From positions 1-37,854 of the forward strand of contig JAGWRZ010000135.1 of NCBI GenBank assembly GCA_028876365.1: a stretch of DNA of 37,854 nucleotides, given 5' to 3'. Position 1 is the first letter of the stretch. Every line of letters starts with the position of its first letter. Position numbers and translations under genes: made by a program. Under the pieces are notes generated by a model. It was not told where the DNA came from and ran no database searches. It saw only the letters and a list, made by a program, of their open reading frames with translations. Below are positions 22,316 to 30,349 of the stretch, one piece after another. The DNA is from Acidobacteriota bacterium (GTDB lineage: Bacteria; Actinomycetota; Thermoleophilia; Gaiellales; Gaiellaceae).

Positions 22316-23965
22316 TCACCCGACGACTTCCTCGAGGAACGCCGCCGCGCGCGCGAACGCGTCGATCCGGTTCGGGAGCTTCGCGATCGAGTGCCCCTCG
22401 TCCGGGTAGACGACGAGCTCGCAGCGCACGCCTTTCTCGCGCAGCACGCGCGCGATCTCCTCCGACTCCGAGAGCGGCACGCGCGGGTCGTTCGCGCCGT
22501 GCTGGATGAAGAGCGGCGCGCGCATCCGGTCGACATGGGTGATCGGCGAGGCCTCCACGAGGAAGTCGCGGTCCCGCTCCAGCGACCCGTACTCGCGCTC
22601 GCGCACGGCCCGCCGGTAGGGCGACGTGTTCTCGAGGAAGGTGACGAAGCTCGAGATGCCGACCGACTCGATCCCCGCCGCCCACAAATCCGGCTGGAAC
22701 GCGAGCGCCGCGAGCACCATGTAGCCGCCGTACGAGCGGCCGTACACGACCGCGCGCGAGGCGTCGATCTCGGAACGCGCGGCGAGCCACCCGTGGAGCG
22801 CGCGCAGATCCTCGACCGAGTCGAGGCGCAGGCGCACGTCGTCGAGATGCTCGTACCGCTTCCCGTACCCGGTCGAGCCGCGGACGTTCGGCACCGCCAC
22901 CGCGTACCCGCGCGACACGAGGTACTGCGCGAGCGGGACGTAGTTCACGTGCCACTCCGGCACCCATTGCGCCTCCGGGCCGCCGTGCACCATGACGACG
23001 ACCGGGAACGGCCCGGCGCCCTCCGGCGTGAACGTGAACACGGGAATCGACTCGCCGTCGAAGCTCGCGAAGCGATGGAGCTCCGGCTCGACGAGGCCGG
23101 CGGGCGCCTCGTCGCCCGTCACCTTTTCGAGCCTGCCGCTCCGGAGGTCGTACAGCCACACGCCCTTCGGCTGCGTCGGCGACGAGAAGGCGTAGGCGAG
23201 GCGCGACCCGTCCGCGGAGAAGACGGGCGACTCGACGACGCCGCGCCCCGGCAGCTGCACCTCCTCGCCCGCGATCGTCAGGCGCGAGTACCCATCCGCG
23301 TTCTCGACGATCAGGAGCGCGCGGCCCGCGGGATCGCCGTAGCAGGTGAGGTCCCACTGCGACTCGACGGCGCCGACGGCGAGGGTGTCGCGCCCCTCGT
23401 TCGTCGCCCACATGAGCTCGTTCCCGCGGAAGAGCGGCGTCGCGTGCTCGACGGCGCCCTCGTGCGGCGTCAGATGCGTCACCTCGCCGGTGTCGACATC
23501 GCACAGGAACAGGTCGTTGTCGCCGCTGCGCTCGCCCATCCGCTCGGCGACGATCCGCCGCCCGTCCGGCGAGATCGCGGCCACCCCCACGTAGCCGCCG
23601 ATCGCGAAGACGCGCTCCTCCCCGCTCGCGAGATCACGCGCGACGACGTCGAAGTCGACGCCGTTCCGCCGGTTGGTCGCGTAGGCGAGCGTGCGGCCCG
23701 CCGAGTGAGGCGTGTCGTGCTTGTAGCGTTCGTCGACGACGAGCGGCTCGTCGCCGGCGTAGAGCTGCGTGCGCTCGTTACCGCCGGCGTCGCGCTCGAC
23801 GAGGATGCGCCCGTCGGGGAGGAACTGCCCGCCGACCTTCTCCTCGTCGAAGGTCACCCTGCGCATGCCCGGCCAGACGAACAGCTGGTCCGACCCGGGC
23901 TCGTTCGACGCGATCAGGAGCTGCGACCCGTCCGGCGAGAAGGACAGCGGCCTCGCCTGCCGCAC
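22316..23965 (-). CDS. S9-family peptidase (prolyl oligopeptidase type)
   Basis: A 549-aa serine peptidase. A seven-bladed-propeller-like N-terminal part (about 1-310) has repeated SPDG motifs (LSFSPDGSQLL, AAISPDGRRIV, FSADGSRLAY). The alpha/beta-hydrolase part (about 320-549) carries the triad Ser411 (GRSYGGYM), Asp493 (GANDPRV) and His525 (PDEGHSIAK). These enzymes cut short peptides after Pro or acyl-peptides, usually in the cytoplasm; no signal peptide is seen. The only usable start is GTG at 23965, 20 nt after the LLM gene stop, with no Shine-Dalgarno. The frame encodes a sensible few residues upstream of it (RALLEV), so the true start may be unusual. It is last in the leftward operon; its link to pyrimidine metabolism is unclear. 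Confidence 0.9.
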   Translation of the reverse strand: MRQARPLSFSPDGSQLLIASNEPGSDQLFVWPGMRRVTFDEEKVGGQFLPDGRILVERDAGGNERTQLYAGDEPLVVDERYKHDTPHSAGRTLAYATNRRNGVDFDVVARDLASGEERVFAIGGYVGVAAISPDGRRIVAERMGERSGDNDLFLCDVDTGEVTHLTPHEGAVEHATPLFRGNELMWATNEGRDTLAVGAVESQWDLTCYGDPAGRALLIVENADGYSRLTIAGEEVQLPGRGVVESPVFSADGSRLAYAFSSPTQPKGVWLYDLRSGRLEKVTGDEAPAGLVEPELHRFASFDGESIPVFTFTPEGAGPFPVVVMVHGGPEAQWVPEWHVNYVPLAQYLVSRGYAVAVPNVRGSTGYGKRYEHLDDVRLRLDSVEDLRALHGWLAARSEIDASRAVVYGRSYGGYMVLAALAFQPDLWAAGIESVGISSFVTFLENTSPYRRAVREREYGSLERDRDFLVEASPITHVDRMRAPLFIQHGANDPRVPLSESEEIARVLREKGVRCELVVYPDEGHSIAKLPNRIDAFARAAAFLEEVVG

Positions 23966-23985
23966 TTCGAGAAGAGCGCGAAGAT

Positions 23986-25005
23986 CTACGCCGCGACTCC
24001 CGAGAACGACGGGATGACATCGTCGCCGTACGCCTGCAGCGTCTCCTCCTGCCCGTGCGTCATGAGATAGATGTTGAACTGATCGACGCCGACCGCCTCG
24101 AGCGAGCGGAGCTTCTCCTTGATCTGCTCGACGTTGCCGATGACGCAGAAGCGGTCGCAGATCTCGTCGGTGACGAACTCGCCGTGCTTGGCGCCCACGC
24201 GGGAGTGCTCGTCGTAGTCGTAGAACTTGCGCGCCTGCACGTAGTCGGTGAGCGCCTTCGGCACCGCGCTCCCATCGGTGCCGTACCGCTCGATGAGATC
24301 CATCACGTGATTCGACACCATCGCCGGGAACCAGCGCACCTGGTCGCGCGCGTCGGCGAGATCGTCGGTCACGTGGCTCGGCGCGCCGACGATGCATTTG
24401 AGCTGCGACGGGTCGCGGCCCGCCTCCTCGGCCGCCCGCCGCGCCGTCTCCATGATCCACGTGATGATCTCCGGATCGGCGAGCTGGATGATGACGCCGT
24501 CGCCGACGCGCCCCGCCACCCCGAGCGCCTTCGGCCCGTAGCCCGCGACCCACATCGGGATCGGCGGGAGCTCCGGCCGCACCCACTTCAGCTGCAGCTT
24601 CTTGTCGTTCCAGACCACCTCGCGCCCGTTCATGAACTCGTGGATCATCGCGAGCGAGCGCTCGAACTCCGCGACCTTCATCGGCTGACGCCCGATGTAG
24701 CGCACGGCCGAGTCGCCGCGGCCGACGCCCATCACCATGCGGCCGTTCGAGAGGTCGTGCAGCGTCGCGTACGCGCTCGCGAGGACCGTCGGGTCGCGCG
24801 TCGCCGGGTTCGTGACGAAATGGCCGAGCTTGATCTTCGACGTCTCGTGCGCCGCGACCGCGAGCGTCGGGATCGACTCCTGCCAGAGAACGTGCGAGTC
24901 GTACGTCCACGCATGCTCGAAGCCGTGCTTCTCGGCGAGCTGGATGAGCTCGAGCCAGCGCGTCCACGGCGGATCGGGAAGGACGGTGACGCCGAAGGTG
25001 ATCAT
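23986..25005 (-). CDS. LLM-class F420-dependent oxidoreductase
   Basis: A 339-aa luciferase-like monooxygenase-fold enzyme of the kind that uses coenzyme F420. It has the opening MITFGVTVLPD, HVLWQESIPTLAVAAHE, IKLGHFVTNPATRDP, GRMVMGVGRGDSAVR and PPIPMWVAGYGPKALGV, close in style to methylene-tetrahydromethanopterin reductase (Mer). From memory it resembles the actinobacterial branch of the group catalogued as TIGR03842, whose reaction is not established. The ATG at 25005 overlaps the MFS stop by 4 nt (ATGA). It is in the same operon as an N-carbamoyl amidase and near dihydropyrimidinase, so a role in reducing a pyrimidine ring, or oxidising its product, is a fair hypothesis. Confidence 0.88.
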   Translation of the reverse strand: MITFGVTVLPDPPWTRWLELIQLAEKHGFEHAWTYDSHVLWQESIPTLAVAAHETSKIKLGHFVTNPATRDPTVLASAYATLHDLSNGRMVMGVGRGDSAVRYIGRQPMKVAEFERSLAMIHEFMNGREVVWNDKKLQLKWVRPELPPIPMWVAGYGPKALGVAGRVGDGVIIQLADPEIITWIMETARRAAEEAGRDPSQLKCIVGAPSHVTDDLADARDQVRWFPAMVSNHVMDLIERYGTDGSAVPKALTDYVQARKFYDYDEHSRVGAKHGEFVTDEICDRFCVIGNVEQIKEKLRSLEAVGVDQFNIYLMTHGQEETLQAYGDDVIPSFSGVAA

Positions 25006-26033
25006 GCCTTCGCAACATACCGCGGCGTCGCGATCGACGCGAGCGCGGCGAGGACGCCGACGACGACGAAACCGATGCGGCCGTCGCCGGGGAGCGCGAA
25101 CGTGAGCCCGACGAGGGGCGTTCCGGCGACGACGACGAGCGAGGCCCACGCGTTGACGAACCCGACCGCGGCGCCCGGCTCGTCCGGCCGCACTGCAGCG
25201 GCGCCCGTGAACGCCATCGCGAAGGGGACGCCGGCGGCGAGGCCGATGATCGCGCAGACCGCAAACGCCGCGGCGATCGGCAGCGGCAGCGCCAGCGCGA
25301 CCGCGCCGGCGCCGCCGGCGACGAGGCTCACGGCGACCCAGCGCGAGGCGTCGGCACGCCGGAGCAACGCGCCGCCGGCCGCGCGCGTGAAAAAGCCGAG
25401 AAGCAGGGTCAGCGACCCCGCCGCCGAGGAGACCGCCTTCGAGTGGCCGTGATGCTCGAGGAGCGTCACCACCCAGTTGCCGACGATGACGCTGAACCCG
25501 AACGACATGGCATGGATCGCGGCGAGACGATAGAGGCGGCGGTCGCGGAAGAAGCCCGTGTCGATCCGCTCGCCCGCGTGCCGCCTCGTGCGCGCCGCCG
25601 GCGGCGCGAGCGCCAGGACGACGGCCGCGAGCGCGACGACGGCGATCGCGGTCGCGTACGGCGCGCGGAAGCCGGCGAGCGCCGGGACGATGGCGAGCGC
25701 GATGCCGGGCGCGAGCACCGAGCCGCCGCCGTACACGCCCTGCAGGAACGGCGAGCCGCCGCGGGCGCGGATGTAGTCGCTGCCGGAGACGAAGGCGAGC
25801 CCGGTCCCGAAGCCGACCACCGCCCGGCCCGCGAACGCCAGGCCGATGGACGCGGTCGGCAGTGAGATCGCGTTGCCGGCCGCGATCGCGGCCAGCCCGG
25901 CGAACGCCGTCGGTCGCGCGCCGAAACGGTCGGCGGTGCGCCCTCCGGGGATCTGCATCGCCATGTGCACGAGGAACTGCGTCGTCGTCAGCAGGCCGAC
26001 GGTCGCGAGCCCGACCCCGTACGCGTGCGACAT
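25002..26033 (-). CDS. MFS transporter, N-terminus uncertain
   Basis: A major facilitator of 343 aa when counted from ATG 26033; it contains MQIPGGRTADRFGARP (loop 2/3), a central loop with ARTRRHAGERID, and about 11 spans. The frame continues open upstream and encodes what looks like the missing first span (RLAAAGGIGVGIAVGWNIAAI), yet there is no ATG, GTG or TTG between 26033 and the in-frame stop at 26234. Either translation begins at a rare codon just after the acidic gene (near 26108), or a one-base error or frameshift is present. Substrate unknown; in this operon a pyrimidine, hydantoin or breakdown product is plausible. Its stop overlaps the LLM start. Confidence 0.82.
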   Translation of the reverse strand: MSHAYGVGLATVGLLTTTQFLVHMAMQIPGGRTADRFGARPTAFAGLAAIAAGNAISLPTASIGLAFAGRAVVGFGTGLAFVSGSDYIRARGGSPFLQGVYGGGSVLAPGIALAIVPALAGFRAPYATAIAVVALAAVVLALAPPAARTRRHAGERIDTGFFRDRRLYRLAAIHAMSFGFSVIVGNWVVTLLEHHGHSKAVSSAAGSLTLLLGFFTRAAGGALLRRADASRWVAVSLVAGGAGAVALALPLPIAAAFAVCAIIGLAAGVPFAMAFTGAAAVRPDEPGAAVGFVNAWASLVVVAGTPLVGLTFALPGDGRIGFVVVGVLAALASIATPRYVAKA

Positions 26034-26115
26034 GCGCGTCGCGACCGCGCCGATGGCGGCGATGTTCCAGCCGACCGCGATGCCGACGCCGATGCCGCCG
26101 GCGGCGGCGAGGCGG

Positions 26116-26235
26116 CTATTCGCCGAAGTCGGCGTCGTCGTCGGCGTCGTCGTCGTCGAGCTCGAGCTCGTCGGCCTCGTCGTCGTCCGCGCCGACCAGA
26201 TCTTCGTCGTCCGGCTCGGGAAACAGATCGCTCAC
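26116..26235 (-). CDS. 39-residue extremely acidic protein
   Basis: A GTG at 26235 follows AGAGGAG 5 nt upstream and 10 nt after the stop of the F420 enzyme gene, and opens a 39-codon frame ending TAG (26118-26116). The product begins SDLFPEPDDEDLVG and then is almost only Asp and Glu with Ala and Leu (about 21 of 39 residues acidic), ending DADFGE. No Lys or Arg. It is too acidic for a normal globular protein and could be a disordered partner, a metal or cation binder, or a leader for the MFS gene that follows. Family unknown. Confidence 0.6.
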   Translation of the reverse strand: MSDLFPEPDDEDLVGADDDEADELELDDDDADDDADFGE

Positions 26236-26245
26236 CGTTCTCCTC

Positions 26246-26656
26246 TCAGCGTTCCAGGACGACGACCGGGATCTCCCGGTCCGTCTTCGTCTGGTACTCG
26301 TCGTAGTGGCGCCACATGCGGTTCATCTGCGTCCAAAGCCGCTCCCGCTCCTCGCCCTCGGCGACGCGCGGGTGGGCGTGGAACCTCTCGCCCTTGATCT
26401 GCACCTCCACGTGCGGGTTCTCGAGCATGTTCCGGTACCAGCCGGGATGCTCGGGCGCGCCGCCCTTCGAGGCGACGACGACGGGGTTGCCGCCGTCGTC
26501 CAGGTCGAAGATCAGCGGCGTCGTCGTCGGCTTTCCCGTCTTTCTCCCGTAGGTCGTCAGCAGGAGGACGGTCGAGCCTTCGCGCCAGACGTATCCCTCT
26601 TCGCCGTCGGTCTCGCGGTAGCGGTCGACGTGCTCCTGCCCGAAGAGCGTCGTCAT
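26246..26656 (-). CDS. Deazaflavin (F420)-dependent nitroreductase-family protein (DDN type)
   Basis: A 136-aa split-beta-barrel protein of the DDN/FDR family, which binds F420 and reduces quinones, nitro-compounds or enones. Motifs are VLLLTTYGRKTGKPTTTPL (about 32-50), VVVASKGGAPEHPGWYRNM (about 62-80) and the C-terminal part with EREIPVVVLE-like end (DREIPVVVLER). The ATG at 26656 overlaps the amidase stop by 4 nt (ATGA), so it is translated together with it. Two F420-type enzymes in one operon with amidase and transport genes suggest a redox step fed by F420H2. Its substrate is unknown. Confidence 0.9.
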   Translation of the reverse strand: MTTLFGQEHVDRYRETDGEEGYVWREGSTVLLLTTYGRKTGKPTTTPLIFDLDDGGNPVVVASKGGAPEHPGWYRNMLENPHVEVQIKGERFHAHPRVAEGEERERLWTQMNRMWRHYDEYQTKTDREIPVVVLER

Positions 26657-27882
26657 CGCGCCAGCACCTTCGAGGCGAGCCGATCGAGCGCTTCCACCGA
26701 CATCGTCAAGTGCTCCTCCTTCGTGTCCTCGAGCTTCGTGTGAGACAAGCCGCGCAGCGACTGAACGAAGATCATGACGGTCGGCACTCCCGCGCGCGCC
26801 ACCTCGGCGGCATCGTGCAGGGGCCCGCTCGGGAGCCGATGCGAGACGCCGGCGACCTCCCGGATCGACTCGTCGGCGAGCTCGATGAGCGCGTCGTCGA
26901 AGAGGATCGGCCGGATGTTCCAGATGCGCTCCCATGCGACGTCGATGTCCTCCTCGGCGGCGAAGCGCCGCGACGCCGCCTCGGCCTCGCTCAGCATCCC
27001 GGCGAGTCGATCCGCGTCGAGGTGGCGCTGGTCGAGCAGGCACTCCGCCGTCTCGACCACGGAGGTGACGATGCCCGGCTTGGTGACGACGCCGCCCATC
27101 GTGCAGACGGCGCCGCCGCCTGCCCGCTTCGCGATCTCGCGCAGCTCGAGCTCGAGCTTGGCGGCGCCGGCGAGCGCGTCGCGGCGCTTGTCCATCGGCG
27201 TCGAGCCGGCGTGCGCCGCCTGGCCCGTGAACGTGATCTGGTGGCGCTCGACGCCGAACGTCCCGAGAACGACGCCGAGCGGGAGCCCGAGCGACTCGAG
27301 CACCGGCCCCTGCTCGATGTGCAACTCGAGATAGGCGGTGGCCCCCTCGAGCTGCGCCCGCGCGGCGGGGGCCTCGTCGAGGTCGACGCCGTGCTCGGCG
27401 AGCGCGTCGGGGAGGGCGATCCCGTTCGCGTCCCGGCGCTGCCGCAGCTCCTGCTGGTCGGCCATCGAGCCCGAGGCGGCAGAGGAGCCGAAGAGCGAGC
27501 GCCCGAAGCGCGCACCCTCCTCGTCCGCCCAGTTGACGACGCGGACGGTCAGCGGCGGCCGGCCGTCCGCCGCGATCCGCCGCAGCACCTCGACCGCCGC
27601 CATCACGTTGAGAGAGCCGTCGAGCCAGCCGCCGTTCGGCACCGAGTCGATGTGCCCGCCGAGCAGCAGCGCCCGGTCGGAGTCGCCGTCGAGCGTGAAC
27701 CACTGGTTGCCCGCCTCGTCGATCTCCTCGCGCGCAGCCGTGCCCGCGACCTTCCCGCGCAGCCACGCGCGCGCCCGCTCCCAGGTGTCCGTCCAGGCGA
27801 CGCGCTGCGCACCGTTGTCGTCTCCCGTGAGCTCGCGCAGCTCCTTCAGCTCGGCGACCGTGCGTGCAGGATCGAGAGGCAC
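26653..27882 (-). CDS. M20-family N-carbamoyl-amino-acid hydrolase (beta-ureidopropionase / allantoate amidohydrolase type)
   Basis: A 409-aa metal-dependent hydrolase of the hydantoinase/carbamoylase family. Metal ligands are visible in LLGGHIDSVPNGGWLDG (His about 76, Asp about 87), WADEEGARFG (Glu pair about 122), LELHIEQG (His about 190) and SGPLHDAAE near the C-terminus. The family removes the carbamoyl group from N-carbamoyl-beta-alanine, N-carbamoyl-amino acids or allantoate. Next to dihydropyrimidinase, N-carbamoyl-beta-alanine (from uracil) or N-carbamoyl-3-aminoisobutyrate (from thymine) is the best guess. The GTG start has TAGGAT ending 6 nt upstream. It heads the leftward operon and diverges from the ABC importer with 32 nt between the starts. 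Confidence 0.92.
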   Translation of the reverse strand: MPLDPARTVAELKELRELTGDDNGAQRVAWTDTWERARAWLRGKVAGTAAREEIDEAGNQWFTLDGDSDRALLLGGHIDSVPNGGWLDGSLNVMAAVEVLRRIAADGRPPLTVRVVNWADEEGARFGRSLFGSSAASGSMADQQELRQRRDANGIALPDALAEHGVDLDEAPAARAQLEGATAYLELHIEQGPVLESLGLPLGVVLGTFGVERHQITFTGQAAHAGSTPMDKRRDALAGAAKLELELREIAKRAGGGAVCTMGGVVTKPGIVTSVVETAECLLDQRHLDADRLAGMLSEAEAASRRFAAEEDIDVAWERIWNIRPILFDDALIELADESIREVAGVSHRLPSGPLHDAAEVARAGVPTVMIFVQSLRGLSHTKLEDTKEEHLTMSVEALDRLASKVLAR

Positions 27883-27888
27883 GCACCG

Positions 27889-27894
27889 ATCCTA
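27889..27894 (-). promoter_or_regulatory. -10 box of the leftward catabolic operon
   Basis: On the minus strand TAGGAT (27894-27889) ends 6 nt before the GTG at 27882, a leaderless-type arrangement. The 32-nt gap also serves the rightward importer operon (possible weak -10 TAAGAA, 27903-27908, 6 nt before the ATG at 27915), so one regulator could control both. Confidence 0.45.
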
Positions 27895-27914
27895 AACCGT
27901 GATAAGAACAAGCG

Positions 27915-28748
27915 ATGCTGCGTCGCACCGCCACCGTGGCCGCCGCCGTCCTCGCGCTCGCAGGGTTCTGGGAGCTCTACCGCTGGGTCTGGACGACGGC
28001 GAACTGGGGCTGGCCCTTCCACGTCGACAACACGTCCATGCCGCACCTCTGGACGATCTTCGAGGCGTTCGGGCAGCCGACGCAGGTGAACCAGCCCGCT
28101 CTCGCGACGATCCTCTTCCACAAGTCGCTCTTCACGGGGAAGGAGGCGCTCGTCGGCTTCGCCATCGGCGCGCTCGTCGGCTTCGCCATCGGGATCGTCC
28201 TCGCGCACTCGCGGCTGCTCCAGCGCGGCTTCCTGCCGTACATCGTCGCGAGCCAGACGGTGCCGATCCTCGCGATCGCGCCCATGGTCGTCGTCTGGGT
28301 CAACCCGAAGCTTCCCGGGCCGCTCCAGGGCTGGGGCGCTGTCGCCGTCATCGCGTCCTACCTCACCTTCTTCCCGGTGACGATCAACACCCTCCGCGGC
28401 CTCCGCTCGGCCGACCCGCGCGCGCTCGAGCTCATGCGCACGTATGCGGCGAGCCGCTGGACGGTGCTGTGGAAGCTGCGCGTCCCCGCCTCGCTCCCGT
28501 ACGTGTTCGCCGCGCTGAAGCTCGCCGCGACCGCCAGCGTCGTGGGCGCGATCATCGGCGAGCTGCCGTCCGGCCTGCAGGACGGGCTCGGCGGCGCCAT
28601 CATCAACTTCAACCAGTACTACTCGTTCGAGCCGCAGGAGCTGTGGGCGACGAACGTCGTCGCCGCCCTGCTCGGGATCGTCTTCTTCGTCTGCGTCGTC
28701 GTCGCGGAGAAGCTCGTCGTCCGCCGAGCCCCGGAGAACGTCGCGTGA
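27915..28748 (+). CDS. ABC transporter permease (pyrimidine/NMT1-type importer), first
   Basis: A 277-aa BPD_transp_1-type inner membrane permease with about six spans. It has the ATPase-contact EAA loop (NTLRGLRSADPRALELM ... RVPASLPYVFAALKLA, about 160-205). It matches permeases of taurine/nitrate/thiamine-precursor importers that pair with NMT1/THI5-like binding proteins. The ATG at 27915 is the first start; there is no strong ribosome site. The stop overlaps the ATPase GTG by 4 nt. It leads the operon permease-ATPase-permease-binding protein-dihydropyrimidinase. Confidence 0.93.
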   Translation: MLRRTATVAAAVLALAGFWELYRWVWTTANWGWPFHVDNTSMPHLWTIFEAFGQPTQVNQPALATILFHKSLFTGKEALVGFAIGALVGFAIGIVLAHSRLLQRGFLPYIVASQTVPILAIAPMVVVWVNPKLPGPLQGWGAVAVIASYLTFFPVTINTLRGLRSADPRALELMRTYAASRWTVLWKLRVPASLPYVFAALKLAATASVVGAIIGELPSGLQDGLGGAIINFNQYYSFEPQELWATNVVAALLGIVFFVCVVVAEKLVVRRAPENVA

Positions 28749-29548
28749 GCGTCGTCGAGATCAAAGGCGTGACGAAGACGTTCGCGCAGGGCAACGTCAC
28801 CGCGCTCGAGGACATCGACCTCGAGCTCGAGCCGGGAGAGTTCGTCTCCCTCATCGGCCCGTCCGGCTGCGGCAAGTCGACGCTCCTGCGCGTCATCGGC
28901 GACCTGACGCCGCCGACGTCGGGCTCGGTCACCGTCAACGGCAAGCCCGCGCGGCAGGCGCGCAACGACGGCGACTACGGGATCGTCTTCCAGGACGCCG
29001 TCCTCTTCGACTGGCGCACCGTGGCGAAGAACATCGCGCTGCCGCTCGAGATGCTCGGCTGGGACCGCGACAGGCGGAAGGCCCGCGTCGAGACCATGCT
29101 CGACCTCGTCGAGCTGCGCGGCTTCGCCGACCACCACCCGTGGCAGCTCTCCGGCGGCATGCAGCAGCGGGTCTCGATCGCGCGCGCGCTCGCGTTCGAG
29201 CCGGCGCTCCTGCTCATGGACGAGCCGTTCGGCGCGCTCGACGAGATGACGCGCGAGCGGCTGAACCTCGAGCTCCTCTCCATCTGGGAGAAGCTCGGCT
29301 CGACCGTCGTCTTCGTCACGCACTCGATCTCGGAGGCCGTCTTCCTCTCGACCCGCGTCGTCGTCATGAGCCCGCGGCCCGGCCGCATCGCCGGCCACGT
29401 CGCGATCGATCTTCCGTTTCCCCGCACGGTCGAGACCCGCGAGGACCCGCGCTTCTTCGAGCTCGTCACGAAGGTGCGCGAGCTGCTGCGCCGCCGCGGC
29501 GAGCACCTGCTGCCCGAGGAGGAGGAGCTGCTTGAAGCGGATCGGTGA
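28745..29548 (+). CDS. ABC transporter ATP-binding protein
   Basis: A 267-aa ATPase of the nitrate/taurine/thiamine-precursor importer class. Walker A is GPSGCGKST (38-46), Q-loop VFQDAVLF (81-88), signature LSGGMQQR (135-142), Walker B LLLMDEPFGALD (155-166) and H-loop VFVTHSISEA. It drives the two permeases on either side. The GTG overlaps the first permease stop (GTGA), and the second permease begins 17 nt before its own stop, so the three are translated in step. Confidence 0.97.
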   Translation: MSVVEIKGVTKTFAQGNVTALEDIDLELEPGEFVSLIGPSGCGKSTLLRVIGDLTPPTSGSVTVNGKPARQARNDGDYGIVFQDAVLFDWRTVAKNIALPLEMLGWDRDRRKARVETMLDLVELRGFADHHPWQLSGGMQQRVSIARALAFEPALLLMDEPFGALDEMTRERLNLELLSIWEKLGSTVVFVTHSISEAVFLSTRVVVMSPRPGRIAGHVAIDLPFPRTVETREDPRFFELVTKVRELLRRRGEHLLPEEEELLEADR

Positions 29549-30299
29549 GTGGGTCCCGGCGCTCGTCGTCTTCGCCGTCGTCATCGCCGCCTGGGAGGGC
29601 GCCATCTCGGCCTTCCACATTCAGCAGTTCCTCCTGCCGCGGCCGAGCGACATCGTCAAGACGTTCTGGACCGCGCGGCACTCGCTGTGGCCGGCCGGCT
29701 GGTACACGTTCAAGGAGGCGCTCGGCGGCTTCGCCATCGGCTCCGGGCTCGGCATCGTCTTCGCCACCCTCGTCGGCCGCTTCAAGAACGTGGGCACGGC
29801 GGTCATGCCGATCGCGATCGCCGCCAACGCCGTGCCGATCATCGCCTTCGCGCCGATCTTCGGCGCCTGGTTCGGCGAGGTCTCCCCGCACTCGAAGATG
29901 GCGATCGCGGCGGTCCTCTGCTTCCTCCCGGTGATGGTCAACACCCTGCGCGGCCTCCAGAGCGCGAGCCCGCGCCAGATCGAGCTGATGCGCTCGTACG
30001 CCGCCTCCGAGCTCGAGATCTGGCGCCGCGTGCGGGTGCCGACGGCGCTGCCTTTCGTCTTCACGGCGCTCAAGGTCGCGAGCGTGCTCGCGATGATCGG
30101 GGCGATCGTCGGCGAGTACTTCGGCGGCGCGTTCAACGCCCTCGGCGTCCTCATCAACAACGGCGCCCAGATCTTCGACTTCGTCACCGCGTGGGCGGGG
30201 ATCCTCGTCGCCTCGCTCCTCGGCCTCGCGCTCTACGGCGCGGTCGCGGGGGCGGAGCGGCTCGTCGTCCGCTGGGCACCTGACATGCGGGACGCGTAG
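29532..30299 (+). CDS. ABC transporter permease, second
   Basis: A 255-aa permease similar in design to the first: about six spans and an EAA loop (NTLRGLQSASPRQIELM ... RVPTALPFVFTALKVA). Having two different permeases means the importer probably works as a heterodimer. The TTG at 29532 follows GAGGAGGAG and overlaps the ATPase gene end by 17 nt; the first residues KRIGEWVPALVVF lead directly into span 1. Confidence 0.93.
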   Translation: MKRIGEWVPALVVFAVVIAAWEGAISAFHIQQFLLPRPSDIVKTFWTARHSLWPAGWYTFKEALGGFAIGSGLGIVFATLVGRFKNVGTAVMPIAIAANAVPIIAFAPIFGAWFGEVSPHSKMAIAAVLCFLPVMVNTLRGLQSASPRQIELMRSYAASELEIWRRVRVPTALPFVFTALKVASVLAMIGAIVGEYFGGAFNALGVLINNGAQIFDFVTAWAGILVASLLGLALYGAVAGAERLVVRWAPDMRDA

Positions 30300-30349
30300 T
30301 TGTAGAAATCACCCAGAGGCAAATGCAGGCACGGGAAAGGGAGGGTTGC

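Noticed and set aside
26116-26235. GAC-rich tract as a simple microsatellite
   Set aside because: The tract is broken by other codons, sits in a frame with a strong ribosome site and a proper stop, and starts with a non-repetitive SDLFPEP segment, so a coding explanation is better.
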